From Variovorax paradoxus (GTDB lineage Bacteria > Pseudomonadota > Gammaproteobacteria > Burkholderiales > Burkholderiaceae_C): 64,000 bases of DNA. Positions 9,686 to 19,929 of this stretch are shown here, one piece after another. The position numbers were made by a program, and so were the translations under genes. The notes beneath the pieces are model-generated. The model saw only the letters and a list, made by a program, of their open reading frames with translations. It was not told where the DNA came from and made no database searches. The first letter of the stretch is position 1. Every line of letters starts with the position of its first letter. The DNA lies in contig NZ_JAUSRN010000002.1 in assembly GCF_030811855.1 (NCBI RefSeq), forward strand, positions 186,001 through 250,000, written 5' to 3'.

Positions 9686-10222
9686 TCAGGACTTCGCGAA
9701 CGCGTTGCCCAGGGCAAACACCGAATTCGGCGCATTCACGCGAATGGGCTTGACCACGGGCTGCGCGGAGATGGCGCGCTTGACGACTGGCTTGTTCTCG
9801 ATTTGCACGCCCTTCGCGATCTGGTCGTCGACCAGTTTTTGCAGCGTGACGGAATCGAGGAACTCGACCATGCGCTGGTTCAGCGAGGCCCAGAGCTCGT
9901 GCGTCATGCAGCGACCGGCTTCGCCGAGGCAGTTTTCCTTGCCGCCGCACTGCGTGGCATCGATGGGCTCATCGACGGAAACAATGATGTCTGCGACGGT
10001 GATATCCGCAGCCTTGCGGCCGAGGCTGTAGCCGCCGCCGGGGCCGCGGGTCGACTCGACCAGCTCGTGACGGCGCAGTTTGCCGAACAGCTGCTCGAGG
10101 TACGACAATGAAATCTGCTGCCGCTGGCTGATCGCGGCCAGCGTGACCGGACCGGTGTTCTGACGCAGCGCCAGATCGATCATTGCTGTGACCGCAAAAC
10201 GGCCTTTGGTAGTGAGACGCAT
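9686..10222 (-). CDS. iscR: Fe-S cluster-sensing Rrf2 regulator IscR
   Basis: A 178-residue Rrf2-family repressor. A winged helix starts MRLTTKGRFAVTAM, and the [2Fe-2S] ligands are Cys92, Cys98, Cys105 and probably His108 (CGGKENCLGEAGRCMTHEL). The spacing between the second and third Cys is one residue longer than in E. coli. The holo form is known to repress the isc operon. The ATG at 10222 follows an AAGGAG site; a TTG 15 bases earlier overlaps that site and is rejected. A candidate operator lies about 150 bases upstream. Confidence 0.96.
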   Translation of the reverse strand: MRLTTKGRFAVTAMIDLALRQNTGPVTLAAISQRQQISLSYLEQLFGKLRRHELVESTRGPGGGYSLGRKAADITVADIIVSVDEPIDATQCGGKENCLGEAGRCMTHELWASLNQRMVEFLDSVTLQKLVDDQIAKGVQIENKPVVKRAISAQPVVKPIRVNAPNSVFALGNAFAKS

Positions 10223-10370
10223 CGCAAGCTCCTTCAAGTGCTTACCGTTGAAATGACACCGTGGCCCCGGGGGCCCGCGGTGACTTCGTCTCCGCCCTGC
10301 CCGACCCCTGACGCTGGTGAACCAGCCAGTGGGATCGGTCCTTCATCGCGAAGTTCTTTTTTCTTTGTTG

Positions 10371-10392
10371 TTGAGTATTTCGGTCAAGTATA
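10371..10392 (-). promoter_or_regulatory. Candidate IscR type 1 operator and promoter of the isc operon
   Basis: On the minus strand the sequence ATACTTGACCGAAATACTC closely resembles the IscR type 1 sites of the E. coli isc promoter. The TTGACC part can serve as a -35 element, with a weak AT-rich -10 about 17 bases on. It lies upstream of iscR and supports holo-IscR feedback repression. Resemblance is by eye. Confidence 0.65.
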
Positions 10393-10460
10393 ACAGAAGC
10401 CCCTGAGGTTTGCTCGGGTAAACCCCAGCGGAAACCGCTTGAACAAACCGAAACCTCGTC

Positions 10461-12578
10461 CTACGACGGCAACACGGCGATGTTGTCCCCGCCAGAGGCG
10501 CCAAACGCCTGCTCGCGCAGAAGCGCCAGCTGGTCGCGCACCCGCGCCGCCTTCTCGAATTCGAGATTGCGGGCATGCTCGAGCATGAGCTTTTCGAGCC
10601 GCTTGATTTCCCGGGCAATGTCTTTTTCGCTCATGTCCTCGACCTTGGCGCGTTCCAGGTCGAGCTTGGCCATTTCCTTGCCGGTTTTTTCGCTGTAGAC
10701 GCCATCGATCAGGTCGCGCACCTGCTTCACGATGCTGCGCGGGGTGATGCCATTGGCTTCGTTGTGGGCGATCTGCCGGGCGCGGCGGCGCTCGGTTTCG
10801 TCGATGGCCTTCTTCATCGAGTCGGTCATCCGGTCGGCGTACAGGATGGCCTTGCCGCTCAGGTTCCGCGCCGCCCGGCCGATGGTCTGGATCAGCGAGC
10901 GCTCGGCGCGCAGGAAGCCTTCCTTGTCGGCATCGAGAATGGCCACCAGCGACACCTCGGGAATGTCCAGGCCTTCCCGTAGCAGATTGATGCCGACCAG
11001 GACGTCGAAAGTGCCCAGCCGCAGGTCGCGCAAGATCTCCACCCGCTCGACCGTGTCGACGTCGCTGTGCAGGTATCGCACCTTCACGCCGTTGTCGCCC
11101 AGATAGTCGGTCAGCTGCTCGGCCATGCGCTTGGTGAGCGTGGTGATGAGCACCCGCTCGTTCTTCTCGACGCGGATGCGAATCTCGCCCAGCACGTCGT
11201 CCACCTGGTGCGTGGCGGGGCGCACCTCAACCTCGGGGTCGATCAGGCCTGTGGGCCGCACCAGCTGCTCGACCACATTGCCGGCATGGTCCTTTTCGTA
11301 CTGCGCCGGCGTGGCCGAAACGAAGATGCACTGGCGCATGCGCGTTTCGAACTCCTCCAGCTTGAGCGGTCGGTTGTCCAGCGCGCTCGGCAGCCGAAAG
11401 CCGTATTCGACCAGCGTGGTCTTGCGCGCCCGGTCGCCGTTGTACATGGCGCTGAGCTGGCCGACCATCTGGTGGCTCTCGTCGAGGAACATCAGCGCGT
11501 CTTTCGGCATGTAGTCCGTCAGGGTGGCCGGCGGCTCTCCTGGCGCCGCTCCGGAAAGGTGGCGCGTGTAGTTCTCGATGCCCTTGCAGTGGCCGATCTC
11601 GGCCAGCATTTCCAGGTCGAAGCGGGTGCGCTGCTCCAGGCGCTGCGCCTCCACCAGCTTGCCCTGCGATAAGAATTCCTTCAGCCGCTCGGCGAGCTCG
11701 ATCTTGATGGTTTCGACCGCGCCCAGCACCTTGTCGCGTGGCGTCACGTAGTGGCTCGACGGATACACCGTGAAGCGCGGGATCTTTTGGCGGATGCGAC
11801 CCGTGAGCGGGTCGAACAGCTGCAGCGTCTCGATCTCGTCGTCGAACAGCTCGATGCGAATTGCCAGCTCGCTGTGCTCAGCCGGGAACACGTCGATGGT
11901 GTCGCCGCGCACGCGGAAGGTGCCGCGCGAAAAATCCTGCTCGTTGCGGGTGTACTGCATGCGGATCAGCCGGCCGATCACGTCGCGCTGGCCGATCTTG
12001 TCGCCCACCCGCATGATGAAACGCATCTGTGTGTAATCCTCGGGCGTGCCGATGCCGTAGATGGCGCTCACCGTGGCCACGATGACCGTATCGCGCCGCT
12101 CCAGCACGCTCTTGGTGGCCGACAGCCGCATCTGCTCGATGTGCTCGTTGATCGACGAGTCCTTTTCGATGAACAGGTCGCGCTGGGGCACGTAGGCCTC
12201 GGGCTGGTAATAGTCGTAGTAGCTCACGAAGTACTCGACCGCGTTCTTCGGGAAGAACTCGCGAAACTCGCTGTAGAGCTGCGCCGCCAGCGTCTTGTTG
12301 GGCGCAAAAACGATGGCCGGGCGCCCCAGCCGGGCAATCACGTTGGCCATGGTGAAGGTCTTGCCGGAGCCGGTCACGCCCAGCAGCGTCTGGAACACCT
12401 CGCCGTCCAGCACGCCCTCGACCAGCCCGTCGATCGCCTTAGGCTGGTCGCCGGCGGGCGGATAGGGCTGGAAAAGTTCGAAAGGCGAACCCGGATATTT
12501 GATGAATTCGCCCTGTTTGGCCGGACCGATCGGGTCCAGTTTCTTCAGGTCTGCTATGGCTTCGTTGTTCTCTGGCAT
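10461..12578 (-). CDS. uvrB: Excinuclease ABC subunit B
   Basis: A 705-residue DNA damage-verification helicase of nucleotide excision repair that works with UvrA and UvrC. Visible are Walker [14 protein letters not shown], the beta-hairpin region [15 protein letters not shown], the helicase motifs DESHQM and SATPAQYE, the [12 protein letters not shown] and QTIGRAARN motifs, and the C-terminal coiled UVR domain ([18 protein letters not shown]). The ATG at 12578 is used; the frame is open another 980 bases upstream but that part is antisense to the aminotransferase gene. It is divergent from that gene with 105 bp between. Confidence 0.97.
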   Translation of the reverse strand: MPENNEAIADLKKLDPIGPAKQGEFIKYPGSPFELFQPYPPAGDQPKAIDGLVEGVLDGEVFQTLLGVTGSGKTFTMANVIARLGRPAIVFAPNKTLAAQLYSEFREFFPKNAVEYFVSYYDYYQPEAYVPQRDLFIEKDSSINEHIEQMRLSATKSVLERRDTVIVATVSAIYGIGTPEDYTQMRFIMRVGDKIGQRDVIGRLIRMQYTRNEQDFSRGTFRVRGDTIDVFPAEHSELAIRIELFDDEIETLQLFDPLTGRIRQKIPRFTVYPSSHYVTPRDKVLGAVETIKIELAERLKEFLSQGKLVEAQRLEQRTRFDLEMLAEIGHCKGIENYTRHLSGAAPGEPPATLTDYMPKDALMFLDESHQMVGQLSAMYNGDRARKTTLVEYGFRLPSALDNRPLKLEEFETRMRQCIFVSATPAQYEKDHAGNVVEQLVRPTGLIDPEVEVRPATHQVDDVLGEIRIRVEKNERVLITTLTKRMAEQLTDYLGDNGVKVRYLHSDVDTVERVEILRDLRLGTFDVLVGINLLREGLDIPEVSLVAILDADKEGFLRAERSLIQTIGRAARNLSGKAILYADRMTDSMKKAIDETERRRARQIAHNEANGITPRSIVKQVRDLIDGVYSEKTGKEMAKLDLERAKVEDMSEKDIAREIKRLEKLMLEHARNLEFEKAARVRDQLALLREQAFGASGGDNIAVLPS

Positions 12579-12683
12579 GGCTGTTCCCGACAGGTGGCGG
12601 TAGCGCCGGTAAAATTCAAGGCAACCGGAAAGCATAAAGCCTCTCCGGTTGCCAGCGAAGCTTTCATCCCAAAGGACCTTTCC

Positions 12684-13880
12684 ATGTCTATGTTCACCGC
12701 GGTCGAAATGGCACCGCGCGACCCGATCCTCGGCCTCAACGAGCAGTTTGCAGCCGACACCAACCCCAACAAGGTCAACCTCGGCGTCGGCGTCTATTAC
12801 GACGACAACGGCAAGCTGCCTCTGCTCCAGTGCGTGCAGGCCGCCGAACAGAACATGATGAAAGCCCCGTCGGCTCGCGGCTACCTGCCGATCGACGGCA
12901 TCGTGGCCTACGACAACGCGGTCAAGGGCCTGGTCTTTGGCGTCGACAGCGAACCCGTGCAGTCGGGCCGCGTGGCGACCATCCAGGCCATCGGCGGCAC
13001 CGGCGGCCTCAAGGTCGGCGCTGACTTCCTCAAGAAGCTCAACCCCAACGCCAAGGTCCTGATCAGCGACCCGAGCTGGGAAAACCACCGCGCCCTGTTC
13101 ACCAATGCAGGCTTCGAGGTCGACAGCTACCCCTACTACGACGCCGCCAAGCGCGGCATCAACTTCGACGGCATGCTGGCCGCCCTGAACGCGGCACCGG
13201 CCGGCACCATCGTCGTGCTGCACGCCTGCTGTCACAACCCCACTGGTTACGACATCACCTCCGAGCAGTGGGACCAGGTCGTTGCAACCGTCAAGGCCAA
13301 GAATCTCGTGCCCTTCCTCGACATGGCCTACCAGGGCTTCGGCTACGGCCTCAAGGAAGACGGCGCGGCGGTTGCCAAGTTCGTCGATGCGGGGCTGACC
13401 TTCTTCGTCTCGACCTCGTTCTCGAAGAGCTTCAGCCTCTACGGCGAGCGCGTGGGCGCCCTGTCGGTGCTGTGCGAGAGCAAAGAAGAAGCCGGCCGCG
13501 TGCTGTCGCAACTCAAGATCGCGATCCGCACCAACTACAGCAACCCGCCGATCCACGGCGGTGCCGTGGTGGCCGCGGTGCTCGGCAACCCCGAACTGCG
13601 CGCCCTGTGGGAAAAGGAACTCGGCGAAATGCGCGTTCGCATTAAGGCCATGCGCCAGAAGCTGGTCGACGGCCTCAAGGCTGCCGGCGTGAAGGAAGAC
13701 ATGAGCTTCATCACCACGCAGATCGGCATGTTCAGCTACTCGGGCCTCAGCAAGGACCAGATGGTGCGCCTGCGCAACGAATTCGGCGTGTACGGCACCG
13801 ACACCGGCCGCATGTGCGTGGCCGCACTCAACAGCAAGAACATCGATTACGTCTGCGCGTCGATCGCCAAGGTCATCTGA
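12684..13880 (+). CDS. Aromatic amino acid / aspartate aminotransferase (class I)
   Basis: A 398-residue PLP aminotransferase of the AspC/TyrB group. It has the N-terminal [10 protein letters not shown], the [11 protein letters not shown] motif, [11 protein letters not shown], the PLP lysine in [14 protein letters not shown], and the C-terminal arginine region GMFSYSGLS and [11 protein letters not shown]. It transfers amino groups between aspartate or aromatic amino acids and 2-oxoglutarate. The ATG at 12684 follows AAAGGA seven bases upstream; a second ATG two codons later is also possible. AspC and TyrB cannot be separated from sequence alone. Confidence 0.92.
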   Translation: MSMFTAVEMAPRDPILGLNEQFAADTNPNKVNLGVGVYYDDNGKLPLLQCVQAAEQNMMKAPSARGYLPIDGIVAYDNAVKGLVFGVDSEPVQSGRVATIQAIGGTGGLKVGADFLKKLNPNAKVLISDPSWENHRALFTNAGFEVDSYPYYDAAKRGINFDGMLAALNAAPAGTIVVLHACCHNPTGYDITSEQWDQVVATVKAKNLVPFLDMAYQGFGYGLKEDGAAVAKFVDAGLTFFVSTSFSKSFSLYGERVGALSVLCESKEEAGRVLSQLKIAIRTNYSNPPIHGGAVVAAVLGNPELRALWEKELGEMRVRIKAMRQKLVDGLKAAGVKEDMSFITTQIGMFSYSGLSKDQMVRLRNEFGVYGTDTGRMCVAALNSKNIDYVCASIAKVI

Positions 13881-13890
13881 TTGTCAGGAA

Positions 13891-13930
13891 AATGTGAGGG
13901 AATTCATCATCTGACATTCCTTCACATTTG
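13891..13930 (+). terminator. Long hairpin just after the aminotransferase gene, probable terminator
   Basis: Arms of 14 bases (AAATGTGAGGGAAT and ATTCCTTCACATTT, one mismatch) enclose a 12-base loop, starting ten bases after the stop codon. The T run after it is short, so it may act as a weak or RNA-stabilising terminator, or as a palindromic operator upstream of phaZ. Confidence 0.5.
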
Positions 13931-14002
13931 GTGAAGAAATAGCGCCCCCGCAGCGGGATCTACGTACGGGTAAGGCCGGCTGCGCGGCGGTCATGGCGCT
14001 GA

Positions 14003-14017
14003 TATATTGCACCGCAA
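14003..14017 (+). promoter_or_regulatory. Candidate phaZ promoter with overlapping PhaR-like site
   Basis: A TATATT box overlaps TTGCACCGCAA about 22-36 bases before the phaZ start. The TTGC-N3-GCAA symmetry resembles sites bound by the PHB-granule regulator PhaR in other bacteria. This is a suggestion from pattern only. Confidence 0.3.
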
Positions 14018-14038
14018 CATTCCACTCCAACACCAGCG

Positions 14039-15454
14039 ATGCTTTACCAACTCTACGAAGCCCAGCGTTCCTTGATGGAACCGTTTTCGGACTTCGCGCA
14101 AGCGGCGTCCAAGCTCTTCGGCCAAGGTGCCGTATGGGGACAAGCGCCCATGGCCCAGCGCATGGCAGCGGGCTACGACCTGCTCTATCGGCTGGGCAAG
14201 GACTACGAGAAGCCCGAGTTCAACATCAAGTCCGTGAAGGTCGAGGGCGAAGACGTTGTTATCCAGGAGGCCGTCGAGCTCGACAAGCCTTTCTGCGAGC
14301 TGCGCCGCTTCAAGCGCTTCACCGACGAGCCGCACATTCTCAAGACGCTCAAGAGCCAGCCCGTGGTGCTGATCGTGGCGCCGCTGTCGGGCCACTACGC
14401 CACGCTGCTGCGCGACACGGTGCGCACCATGCTGCAAGACCACAAGGTCTACATCACGGACTGGAAGAACGCGCGCCTCGTGCCGATGTCCGAAGGCGAG
14501 TTTCACCTCGACGACTACATCAACTACGTGCAAGACTTCATCCGCCAGCTGCAGGCCGAATACGGCAACTGCCACGTGGTGAGCGTGTGCCAGCCCACTG
14601 TGCCGGTGCTTGCTGCCGTGTCGCTCATGGCAAGCCGCGGCGAGCAGCTGCCGCTCTCCATGACGATGATGGGTGGCCCCATCGACGCGCGCAAGTCGCC
14701 CACCGCGGTGAACAACCTCGCGATGAACAAGAGCTTCGAGTGGTTCGAGAACAACGTGATCTACCGCGTGCCGCAAGGCTTCCCGGGTGAAGGCCGTCGC
14801 GTGTATCCGGGCTTCCTGCAGCACACGGGCTTCGTGGCCATGAACCCCGATCGCCACGCCACCAGTCACTACGACTATTTCAAGGACCTGATCAAGGGCG
14901 ACGACGCCAGCGCCGAGGCCCATCGCAAGTTCTACGACGAGTACAACGCCGTGCTCGACATGGACGCCGACTACTACCTGGACACCATCCGCGTCGTGTT
15001 CCAGGACTTCGAACTCGTGAACGGCACCTGGGACGTCAAGAACCCCAAGGGCCAGATCGAGCGCGTGCGCCCGCAAGACATCCACTCCACGGCCCTGCTC
15101 ACCGTCGAAGGCGAGCTCGACGACATCTCGGGTTCGGGCCAGACCGAGGCTGCGCACAGCCTGTGCACCGGCATCGACAACGCGCAGCGCGAGCACTACG
15201 AAGTCAAGGGCGCGGGCCACTATGGCATCTTCAGCGGCCGCCGCTGGCGCGACCTGGTCTATCCCAAGATGCAGAAGTTCATCGCCGCGCACGACCAGCC
15301 CCAGCGGCGCAGCGATGCGCGCGAAAGCCTGCCGGCCGAAGACCGCATCAAGCCAGGCCGGAGCACGCCTGCCGTGGCAGCCCGGAAGAATGTCGCAGCC
15401 AAGAAAGCGGTGGCAGTCGCCGCCGTGAAGAAGCCCGCGGCACGTAGGAAGTGA
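14039..15454 (+). CDS. phaZ: Intracellular polyhydroxybutyrate depolymerase
   Basis: A 471-residue protein of the Ralstonia PhaZa1-type intracellular depolymerases, which mobilise native PHB granules. The start [16 protein letters not shown] is typical. The nucleophile is a cysteine in [12 protein letters not shown] rather than serine, as known for this family. The C-terminal half has [14 protein letters not shown] with the catalytic His region. The last 50 residues form an Ala/Lys/Arg-rich tail ([19 protein letters not shown]), perhaps binding granules or DNA. Its stop overlaps the GTG start of the downstream ferredoxin gene by three bases, so the two are translationally coupled. Confidence 0.93.
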   Translation: MLYQLYEAQRSLMEPFSDFAQAASKLFGQGAVWGQAPMAQRMAAGYDLLYRLGKDYEKPEFNIKSVKVEGEDVVIQEAVELDKPFCELRRFKRFTDEPHILKTLKSQPVVLIVAPLSGHYATLLRDTVRTMLQDHKVYITDWKNARLVPMSEGEFHLDDYINYVQDFIRQLQAEYGNCHVVSVCQPTVPVLAAVSLMASRGEQLPLSMTMMGGPIDARKSPTAVNNLAMNKSFEWFENNVIYRVPQGFPGEGRRVYPGFLQHTGFVAMNPDRHATSHYDYFKDLIKGDDASAEAHRKFYDEYNAVLDMDADYYLDTIRVVFQDFELVNGTWDVKNPKGQIERVRPQDIHSTALLTVEGELDDISGSGQTEAAHSLCTGIDNAQREHYEVKGAGHYGIFSGRRWRDLVYPKMQKFIAAHDQPQRRSDARESLPAEDRIKPGRSTPAVAARKNVAAKKAVAVAAVKKPAARRK

Positions 15455-16089
15455 TCGGGCTGGCCGCACGCATCCACAGTGCACTGCCCCAGACGCAGTG
15501 CACACGTTGCGGCTACCCTGATTGCGCCGGATATGCCCAGGCGGTGGCCGATGGCGCCGCCAACATCAATCAATGCCCTCCCGGCGGCGCCGAAGGCATC
15601 GCAAGGCTCGCGGGGCTGACAGGCCGCGAGCCGCTCCCGCTCGATCCGCAGTTCGGCACCGAAGGCCCGCGCGCCATGGCGGTCATCGACGAAGCCTGGT
15701 GCATCGGCTGCACGCTCTGCCTGGACGCCTGCCCCACCGATGCCATCGTCGGCATCAACAAGCGCATGCACACCGTGATCGAAGCGCACTGCACGGGCTG
15801 CGAGCTTTGCATTCCGGTCTGTCCCGTGGACTGCATTTCGCTCGAAGTCGAGACACCCGGCCGCACAGGCTGGCAAGCCTGGTCAGACGCTCAGGCAGAC
15901 GCCGCGCTGCAACGCTACAAGCTGCATGGCGTGCATCGCCGTGCCGACAGGCAGCAGGCCAACGAACCGACCCCGGCCGCCGCTGCTGAACCGCAAACTG
16001 CCGACACGCGCAAGCGATCCATCGTCGAAGCTGCACTGGCGCGTGCCCGCGCCGCCTCGCAACGACGCCCACCCGCCGCCAAGCCATGA
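15451..16089 (+). CDS. RnfB/RsxB-like iron-sulfur protein without membrane anchor
   Basis: A 212-residue ferredoxin-like protein. The N-terminal part has the [13 protein letters not shown] and QCPPGG cysteines of the RnfB [4Fe-4S] domain. It is followed by two bacterial ferredoxin motifs, [12 protein letters not shown] and [12 protein letters not shown]. The N-terminal membrane helix of true RnfB is missing and no other rnf genes are nearby, so it is a soluble, orphan form. A C-terminal tail rich in Ala, Arg and Gln has no known role. The GTG at 15451 overlaps the phaZ stop, and its own stop overlaps the lysE start. The electron partner is unknown. Confidence 0.88.
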   Translation: MIGLAARIHSALPQTQCTRCGYPDCAGYAQAVADGAANINQCPPGGAEGIARLAGLTGREPLPLDPQFGTEGPRAMAVIDEAWCIGCTLCLDACPTDAIVGINKRMHTVIEAHCTGCELCIPVCPVDCISLEVETPGRTGWQAWSDAQADAALQRYKLHGVHRRADRQQANEPTPAAAAEPQTADTRKRSIVEAALARARAASQRRPPAAKP

Positions 16090-16724
16090 CACTCGACACA
16101 TTGCTGATCTACGTCGTCGCCTCGCTCGCCCTGGCCGTGATTCCCGGGCCCACGATGCTGCTGGCGCTGTCCAACGGCATCGACGGCGGCATGCGCCGCG
16201 CGAGCTGGGGCATTGCCGGCGCGTCGCTCGGCAGCGTCACGCTGATCGCGGTGGTCGCGCTCGGGCTCGGCTCGCTGCTCGCCGCATCGGAGCTGCTCTT
16301 CAACGCGATCCGCGTGGCGGGTGTCGCCTACCTGGTCTGGCTCGGCGTCAAGCTGTGGCGCAGCGAGGCGGCGGATCTCGGTGCGGCGCTGGCCAAGTCG
16401 GCCGTCGAGGTTCGCCCCCACGGCCGCGTCGCGCTCATGCGCAGCCTGCTGGTGGCGCTGTCGAACCCCAAGACCGTGTTGTTCTTCGCGGCCTTCCTGC
16501 CGCAATTTATCGACATCGCCAAGCCGCAGGGCACGCAGTACCTGTTGCTGGGCTCGATCTTCGTGGCGCTCGACACTTGCGTGATGCTGGCCTATGCGGC
16601 CGCCGGAACACAGGCCGTGCGCTGGCTCTCGCGGCGCGGCCTCAAGGCGCTGAACCGCAGTTGCGCGGCAGGCATGTGGCTGCTGGCGGCCACGCTGGCT
16701 TTCTGGCGCCGTCCGGGCACCTGA
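16086..16724 (+). CDS. LysE/RhtB-family amino acid exporter
   Basis: A 212-residue membrane protein with about six hydrophobic segments. The family signature follows the first helix ([18 protein letters not shown]), and the [20 protein letters not shown] motif is characteristic of RhtB-type homoserine/threonine exporters. The ATG overlaps the stop of the RnfB-like gene by four bases (ATGA), placing it in the phaZ transcript. The exported amino acid cannot be told from sequence. Confidence 0.92.
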   Translation: MTLDTLLIYVVASLALAVIPGPTMLLALSNGIDGGMRRASWGIAGASLGSVTLIAVVALGLGSLLAASELLFNAIRVAGVAYLVWLGVKLWRSEAADLGAALAKSAVEVRPHGRVALMRSLLVALSNPKTVLFFAAFLPQFIDIAKPQGTQYLLLGSIFVALDTCVMLAYAAAGTQAVRWLSRRGLKALNRSCAAGMWLLAATLAFWRRPGT

Positions 16725-16733
16725 GTCATTGGC

Positions 16734-17651
16734 TCAGCCCTTCTTCGAACGCTTGAAGAGCAGCAATAGCACGCCGGCCAGCACGACGGCCACGGCGTAC
16801 CACTCAAAGCGCGTCACAGTCTCGTTGGCAATCCACACGCCCAGCAGCATCGCGATGACCGGGTTGACGAAGGTGTAGCTCGCCGCCAGTGCGGCCGGCG
16901 CCTTGGCGAGCAGCACCATGTAGGCGTTGAACGCGATCAGCGAGCCAAACACCACGAGGTACAGCCAGGCCGCAGCAGCCTCGGGCTGCGGCGGCCACAC
17001 GAGTTGCTCGCCGGAGATTGCCGACAGCACCAGCAGCACCACGCCGCCGCAGATCATCTCGCTGGCAAAGCCCATCGCTCCTGGCGCAAGCGGCAGGCTG
17101 CGCTGGCTCAGCACGCTGCCCATCGACCAGCAGACGCACGCGATGGAAATCGCGACGAGGCCCGCCGGCGATGACTGGAAGCCGCTCCCCTGCGTCAGCA
17201 TCAGCACGCCGACGAGGCCGAGCGCAATGCCCGTGGCTTCGAGCCGCGTCGGCTTCACGCCCCAGATGAGGTTCAGCAACGCGATCAGCAGCGGCACGAC
17301 CGCAATGAAGGCCACCACCAGCCCGGAGCCGATGGACACTTCGGCATGAGCGGTTCCGCCCATGCCGCCGCCGAGCATCAGCGAGCCGACCACCAGGGCA
17401 TTGCGCCATTGCAGGCGCGATGGCCAGGCCGCGCCGCGCCAGCGCATCCACGCGGCAAGCAGCATGCCCGCGAACAGGAAGCGCGAGCCCATCTGAAGAA
17501 AAGGCGCAAAGCTGATCAGCGCGTACTTGATCGCGAGATAAGTCGAGCCCCAGACCACCCAGGTGGCAGCCAGGCAAAGCCACAGCAGCGGCGGCAGCGA
17601 ACCGCGTACGGAACCGTGCGCGGCTTGGGCGGGGGATGCAAGAGTAGGCAT
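16734..17651 (-). CDS. EamA/DMT-family exporter, YedA-like
   Basis: A 305-residue protein with ten predicted membrane segments in two EamA halves. The N-terminal TWVVWGSTYLAIKYAL and the MGSRFLFAGMLLA motif are typical of the YedA branch of drug/metabolite exporters. It ends with a basic tail (LLLFKRSKKG). It is convergent with the LysE gene and divergent from an Lrp-type regulator 115 bp away, which may control it. The substrate is unknown; small metabolites or amino acids are usual. Confidence 0.9.
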   Translation of the reverse strand: MPTLASPAQAAHGSVRGSLPPLLWLCLAATWVVWGSTYLAIKYALISFAPFLQMGSRFLFAGMLLAAWMRWRGAAWPSRLQWRNALVVGSLMLGGGMGGTAHAEVSIGSGLVVAFIAVVPLLIALLNLIWGVKPTRLEATGIALGLVGVLMLTQGSGFQSSPAGLVAISIACVCWSMGSVLSQRSLPLAPGAMGFASEMICGGVVLLVLSAISGEQLVWPPQPEAAAAWLYLVVFGSLIAFNAYMVLLAKAPAALAASYTFVNPVIAMLLGVWIANETVTRFEWYAVAVVLAGVLLLLFKRSKKG

Positions 17652-17766
17652 GCGAGGTCAGTCTTGTTGGTATTGGAACGCCATCGATGGTATGAAAGCG
17701 AACCCTCCGCGGCCATGCACAATTCATGGTTCCAACTATCTTGCACCGTCGATTTAAAGGAGTTTT

Positions 17767-18264
17767 ATGGACTTGCCCTTAAACCCCGCACTCGATGCCC
17801 ATGACACGCGCATCCTGGCCGAACTGCAGGCCGATGCGCGACTCACTATGGCCGAGCTCGGCCGCCGCGTGCACCTGAGCCAGCCGGCCGTGACCGAGCG
17901 CGTGAAAAAACTGGAAGCCGCGGGCGTGATCAGCGGCTACCGCGCCACGGTCAACCTCGGCAAGCTCGGCTATGGCATTCGCGCGATCATCCGAGTCGGC
18001 CGTGCCGACTATGCGCGTGTGGTCGAGCTGATTCAGCAGACGCCCGAATGCGTCAATGCCTACAACGTGACCGGCGACGACAGCTGGATCCTGGAGATCG
18101 CCGTCATCGACGTGAGCCACCTCGACGCGGTGGTCACCAAGTTCTGCATCCTCACAGAGACCGCCACCTCGATCATCCTGAACCCGGCGCGCGAACACCA
18201 GCCGATGCTGCCGCCTCAGCGCTCCGACGTGAAGCCGCCGATCAAGAAGGTGCTCAACGCGTAG
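17767..18264 (+). CDS. Lrp/AsnC-family transcriptional regulator
   Basis: A 165-residue regulator. An N-terminal HTH ([20 protein letters not shown], then [20 protein letters not shown]) is followed by the ligand-binding RAM domain with the turn [12 protein letters not shown] proline-rich C-terminal tail is longer than usual. It is divergent from the EamA exporter gene, so it may control amino acid or metabolite export. Its 3' end overlaps the convergent VOC gene by 11 bases. Confidence 0.92.
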   Translation: MDLPLNPALDAHDTRILAELQADARLTMAELGRRVHLSQPAVTERVKKLEAAGVISGYRATVNLGKLGYGIRAIIRVGRADYARVVELIQQTPECVNAYNVTGDDSWILEIAVIDVSHLDAVVTKFCILTETATSIILNPAREHQPMLPPQRSDVKPPIKKVLNA

Positions 18265-18742
18265 CGGCCAGCGCGCTGAAGGCCCTCACCACCTCGGGCG
18301 GCGCCTGCACCATCTCGATCAGCACGCCCTCGCCCGCGATCGGAAATTCGTCGTTCGCCTTCGGATGCAGAAAGCAGATGTCGAAGCCCGCTGCGCCCTT
18401 GCGGATGCCGCCGGGCGCAAAGCGCACGCCCTGGGCAGTGAGCCATTCGACGGCCTTCGGCAGGTCGTCGATCCACAGGCCCACGTGGTTGAGCGGCGTC
18501 GTGTGCACCGCCGGTTTCTTCTCAGGATCGAGCGGCTGCATCAGGTCGACCTCGACCTTGAACGGGCCACTGCCCATCGAACAGATGTCTTCGTCGACGT
18601 TCTCGCGTTCGCTCTTGAAGGTGCCCGTGACCTCGAGCCCCAGCATGTCGACCCAGAGCTTCTGCAGCCGCATCTTGTCCGGCCCGCCGATGGCAATCTG
18701 CTGGATGCCCAGCACCTTGAAGGGACGTGCCGCGGCCGTCAT
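18254..18742 (-). CDS. VOC-family protein, probable methylmalonyl-CoA epimerase-like
   Basis: A 162-residue single-chain double betaalpha-fold protein. The second half strongly recalls methylmalonyl-CoA epimerase: [11 protein letters not shown] with the metal His86, [16 protein letters not shown], and GVLIEMVQ with the metal Glu143. The first metal His of the family is replaced by Gln15 (GIQQIAIGG), so activity is uncertain. The gene overlaps the bioB stop by four bases and follows pccA, pccB, meaB and mcm, the other steps of propionyl-CoA to succinyl-CoA conversion. This context supports an epimerase role. A glyoxalase-like or other VOC function is the alternative. Confidence 0.75.
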   Translation of the reverse strand: MTAAARPFKVLGIQQIAIGGPDKMRLQKLWVDMLGLEVTGTFKSERENVDEDICSMGSGPFKVEVDLMQPLDPEKKPAVHTTPLNHVGLWIDDLPKAVEWLTAQGVRFAPGGIRKGAAGFDICFLHPKANDEFPIAGEGVLIEMVQAPPEVVRAFSALAATR

Positions 18743-19788
18743 GCGCAGGCCTCTGTTTCTTCGGTGGTAGTGGTCCGGCGCGACTGCAGTCCCAGCTTGC
18801 GCAGCAGCTGCACGTCGGCCTCCACGTCGGGGTTGCCGGTGACCAGCAGCTTGTCGCCATAGAAGATCGAATTGGCGCCCGCCATGAAGCACAGCGCCTG
18901 CACCGCATCGCCCATCTGCTGACGCCCAGCCGACAACCGCACACGCGCAGTCGGCATCGTGATGCGGGCGACCGCGATCATGCGCACGAAGTCGAAAGGA
19001 TCGACCGGCTCCGAATCGGCCAGCGGCGTGCCGGGCACGCGCACCAGGCTGTTGATCGGCACCGACTCCGGGTACGGGTTCAGGTTGGCAAGTTGCGCGA
19101 TGAGGCCTGCGCGGTGCACCGGCTGCTCGCCCATGCCGACGATGCCGCCGCAGCACACGCTGATGCCGGCGCTGCGCACATGGGCCAGCGTGTCGAGCCG
19201 GTCCTGGTAGGTGCGCGTATCGACGATGTCGGTGTAGTACTCGGGCGCGGTATCAAGGTTGTGGTTGTAATAGTCCAGGCCCGCGGCCTTGAGCTGGTGC
19301 GCATGGTGCGGCTCCAGCATGCCGAGCGTGGCGCAGGTCTGCAGGCCGAGGCCTTTCACCGCTTCAACCAGCACGGCCACCTTCTCCACGTCGCGGTCCT
19401 TCGGCGCGCGCCATGCGGCGCCCATGCAAAAACGCGTGGCACCGGCGTCCTTGGCGGCCTGCGCGGCGCGCACCACCTCGTCGACTTCCATGAGCTTCTG
19501 CGCCTTCACGCCGGTGTCGAACTCGGCCGACTGCGGACAGTAGCCGCAATTCTCGGGACAGCCGCCGGTCTTGACCGAAAGCAGGGTCGCCAGTTCGATG
19601 TCGCCTTCGGGAAAATGCTGGCGATGCACCGTCTGCGCCTCGAACAGCAAATCCATCAGCGGCTTGTCGAGCAGCGCTTGGATCGCTTCGACCGACCAGG
19701 GGCCTTGCGGGGCCGGCGTCTTGGCGGGCCGGTGCAGCGTGACAGGCGCCGAGATAGGCGCTTCAAAAAAAAGATCGGAGGTCGTCAT
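18739..19788 (-). CDS. bioB: Biotin synthase
   Basis: A 349-residue radical SAM enzyme that inserts sulfur into dethiobiotin. The SAM cluster motif is [13 protein letters not shown]. The second-cluster ligands are seen in [16 protein letters not shown] and [12 protein letters not shown], with the conserved arginine in [10 protein letters not shown]. The ATG at 19788 fits the family start; upstream in-frame sequence belongs to a dispersed repeat. It lies between pccA and the epimerase-like gene, so it may supply biotin to the carboxylase. No other bio genes are in the window. Confidence 0.96.
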   Translation of the reverse strand: MTTSDLFFEAPISAPVTLHRPAKTPAPQGPWSVEAIQALLDKPLMDLLFEAQTVHRQHFPEGDIELATLLSVKTGGCPENCGYCPQSAEFDTGVKAQKLMEVDEVVRAAQAAKDAGATRFCMGAAWRAPKDRDVEKVAVLVEAVKGLGLQTCATLGMLEPHHAHQLKAAGLDYYNHNLDTAPEYYTDIVDTRTYQDRLDTLAHVRSAGISVCCGGIVGMGEQPVHRAGLIAQLANLNPYPESVPINSLVRVPGTPLADSEPVDPFDFVRMIAVARITMPTARVRLSAGRQQMGDAVQALCFMAGANSIFYGDKLLVTGNPDVEADVQLLRKLGLQSRRTTTTEETEACA

Positions 19789-19831
19789 ATCAATGAAATC
19801 TTTCGTAAGTGCCCGAAGCGTTGCCTGTTCG

Positions 19832-19926
19832 GGAAACACCGCGGAACCGGCTCCGCCGGGCCGCAGGTGTTGCCCCCGGAAGAGGGTTGGAGAAAGCGAC
19901 ACGAAGTGCGCGAAGCCTGGGGGTGA
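19832..19926 (-). repeat. Dispersed intergenic repeat, copy between pccA and bioB
   Basis: Read on the minus strand it begins just after the pccA stop and has the blocks CTTCGCGCACTTCGTGTCGC, CCGGGGGCAACACCTG and a CCGGC-GGA-GCCGG hairpin. It aligns over about 96 bases with 28168-28264, with roughly ten mismatches and two single-base gaps by hand. Orientation relative to the upstream stop codon is the same in both copies. Confidence 0.85.
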
Positions 19927-19929
19927 GCT

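Noticed and set aside
8303..10111. Open frame of about 600 codons on the plus strand across iscS and iscR
   Set aside because: It is antisense to iscS and iscR, which have complete motifs; its own sequence has no recognisable fold.
12579..13556. In-frame N-terminal extension of uvrB to about 1031 residues
   Set aside because: It is exactly antisense to the well-supported aminotransferase gene, and UvrB families start at the ATG at 12578.
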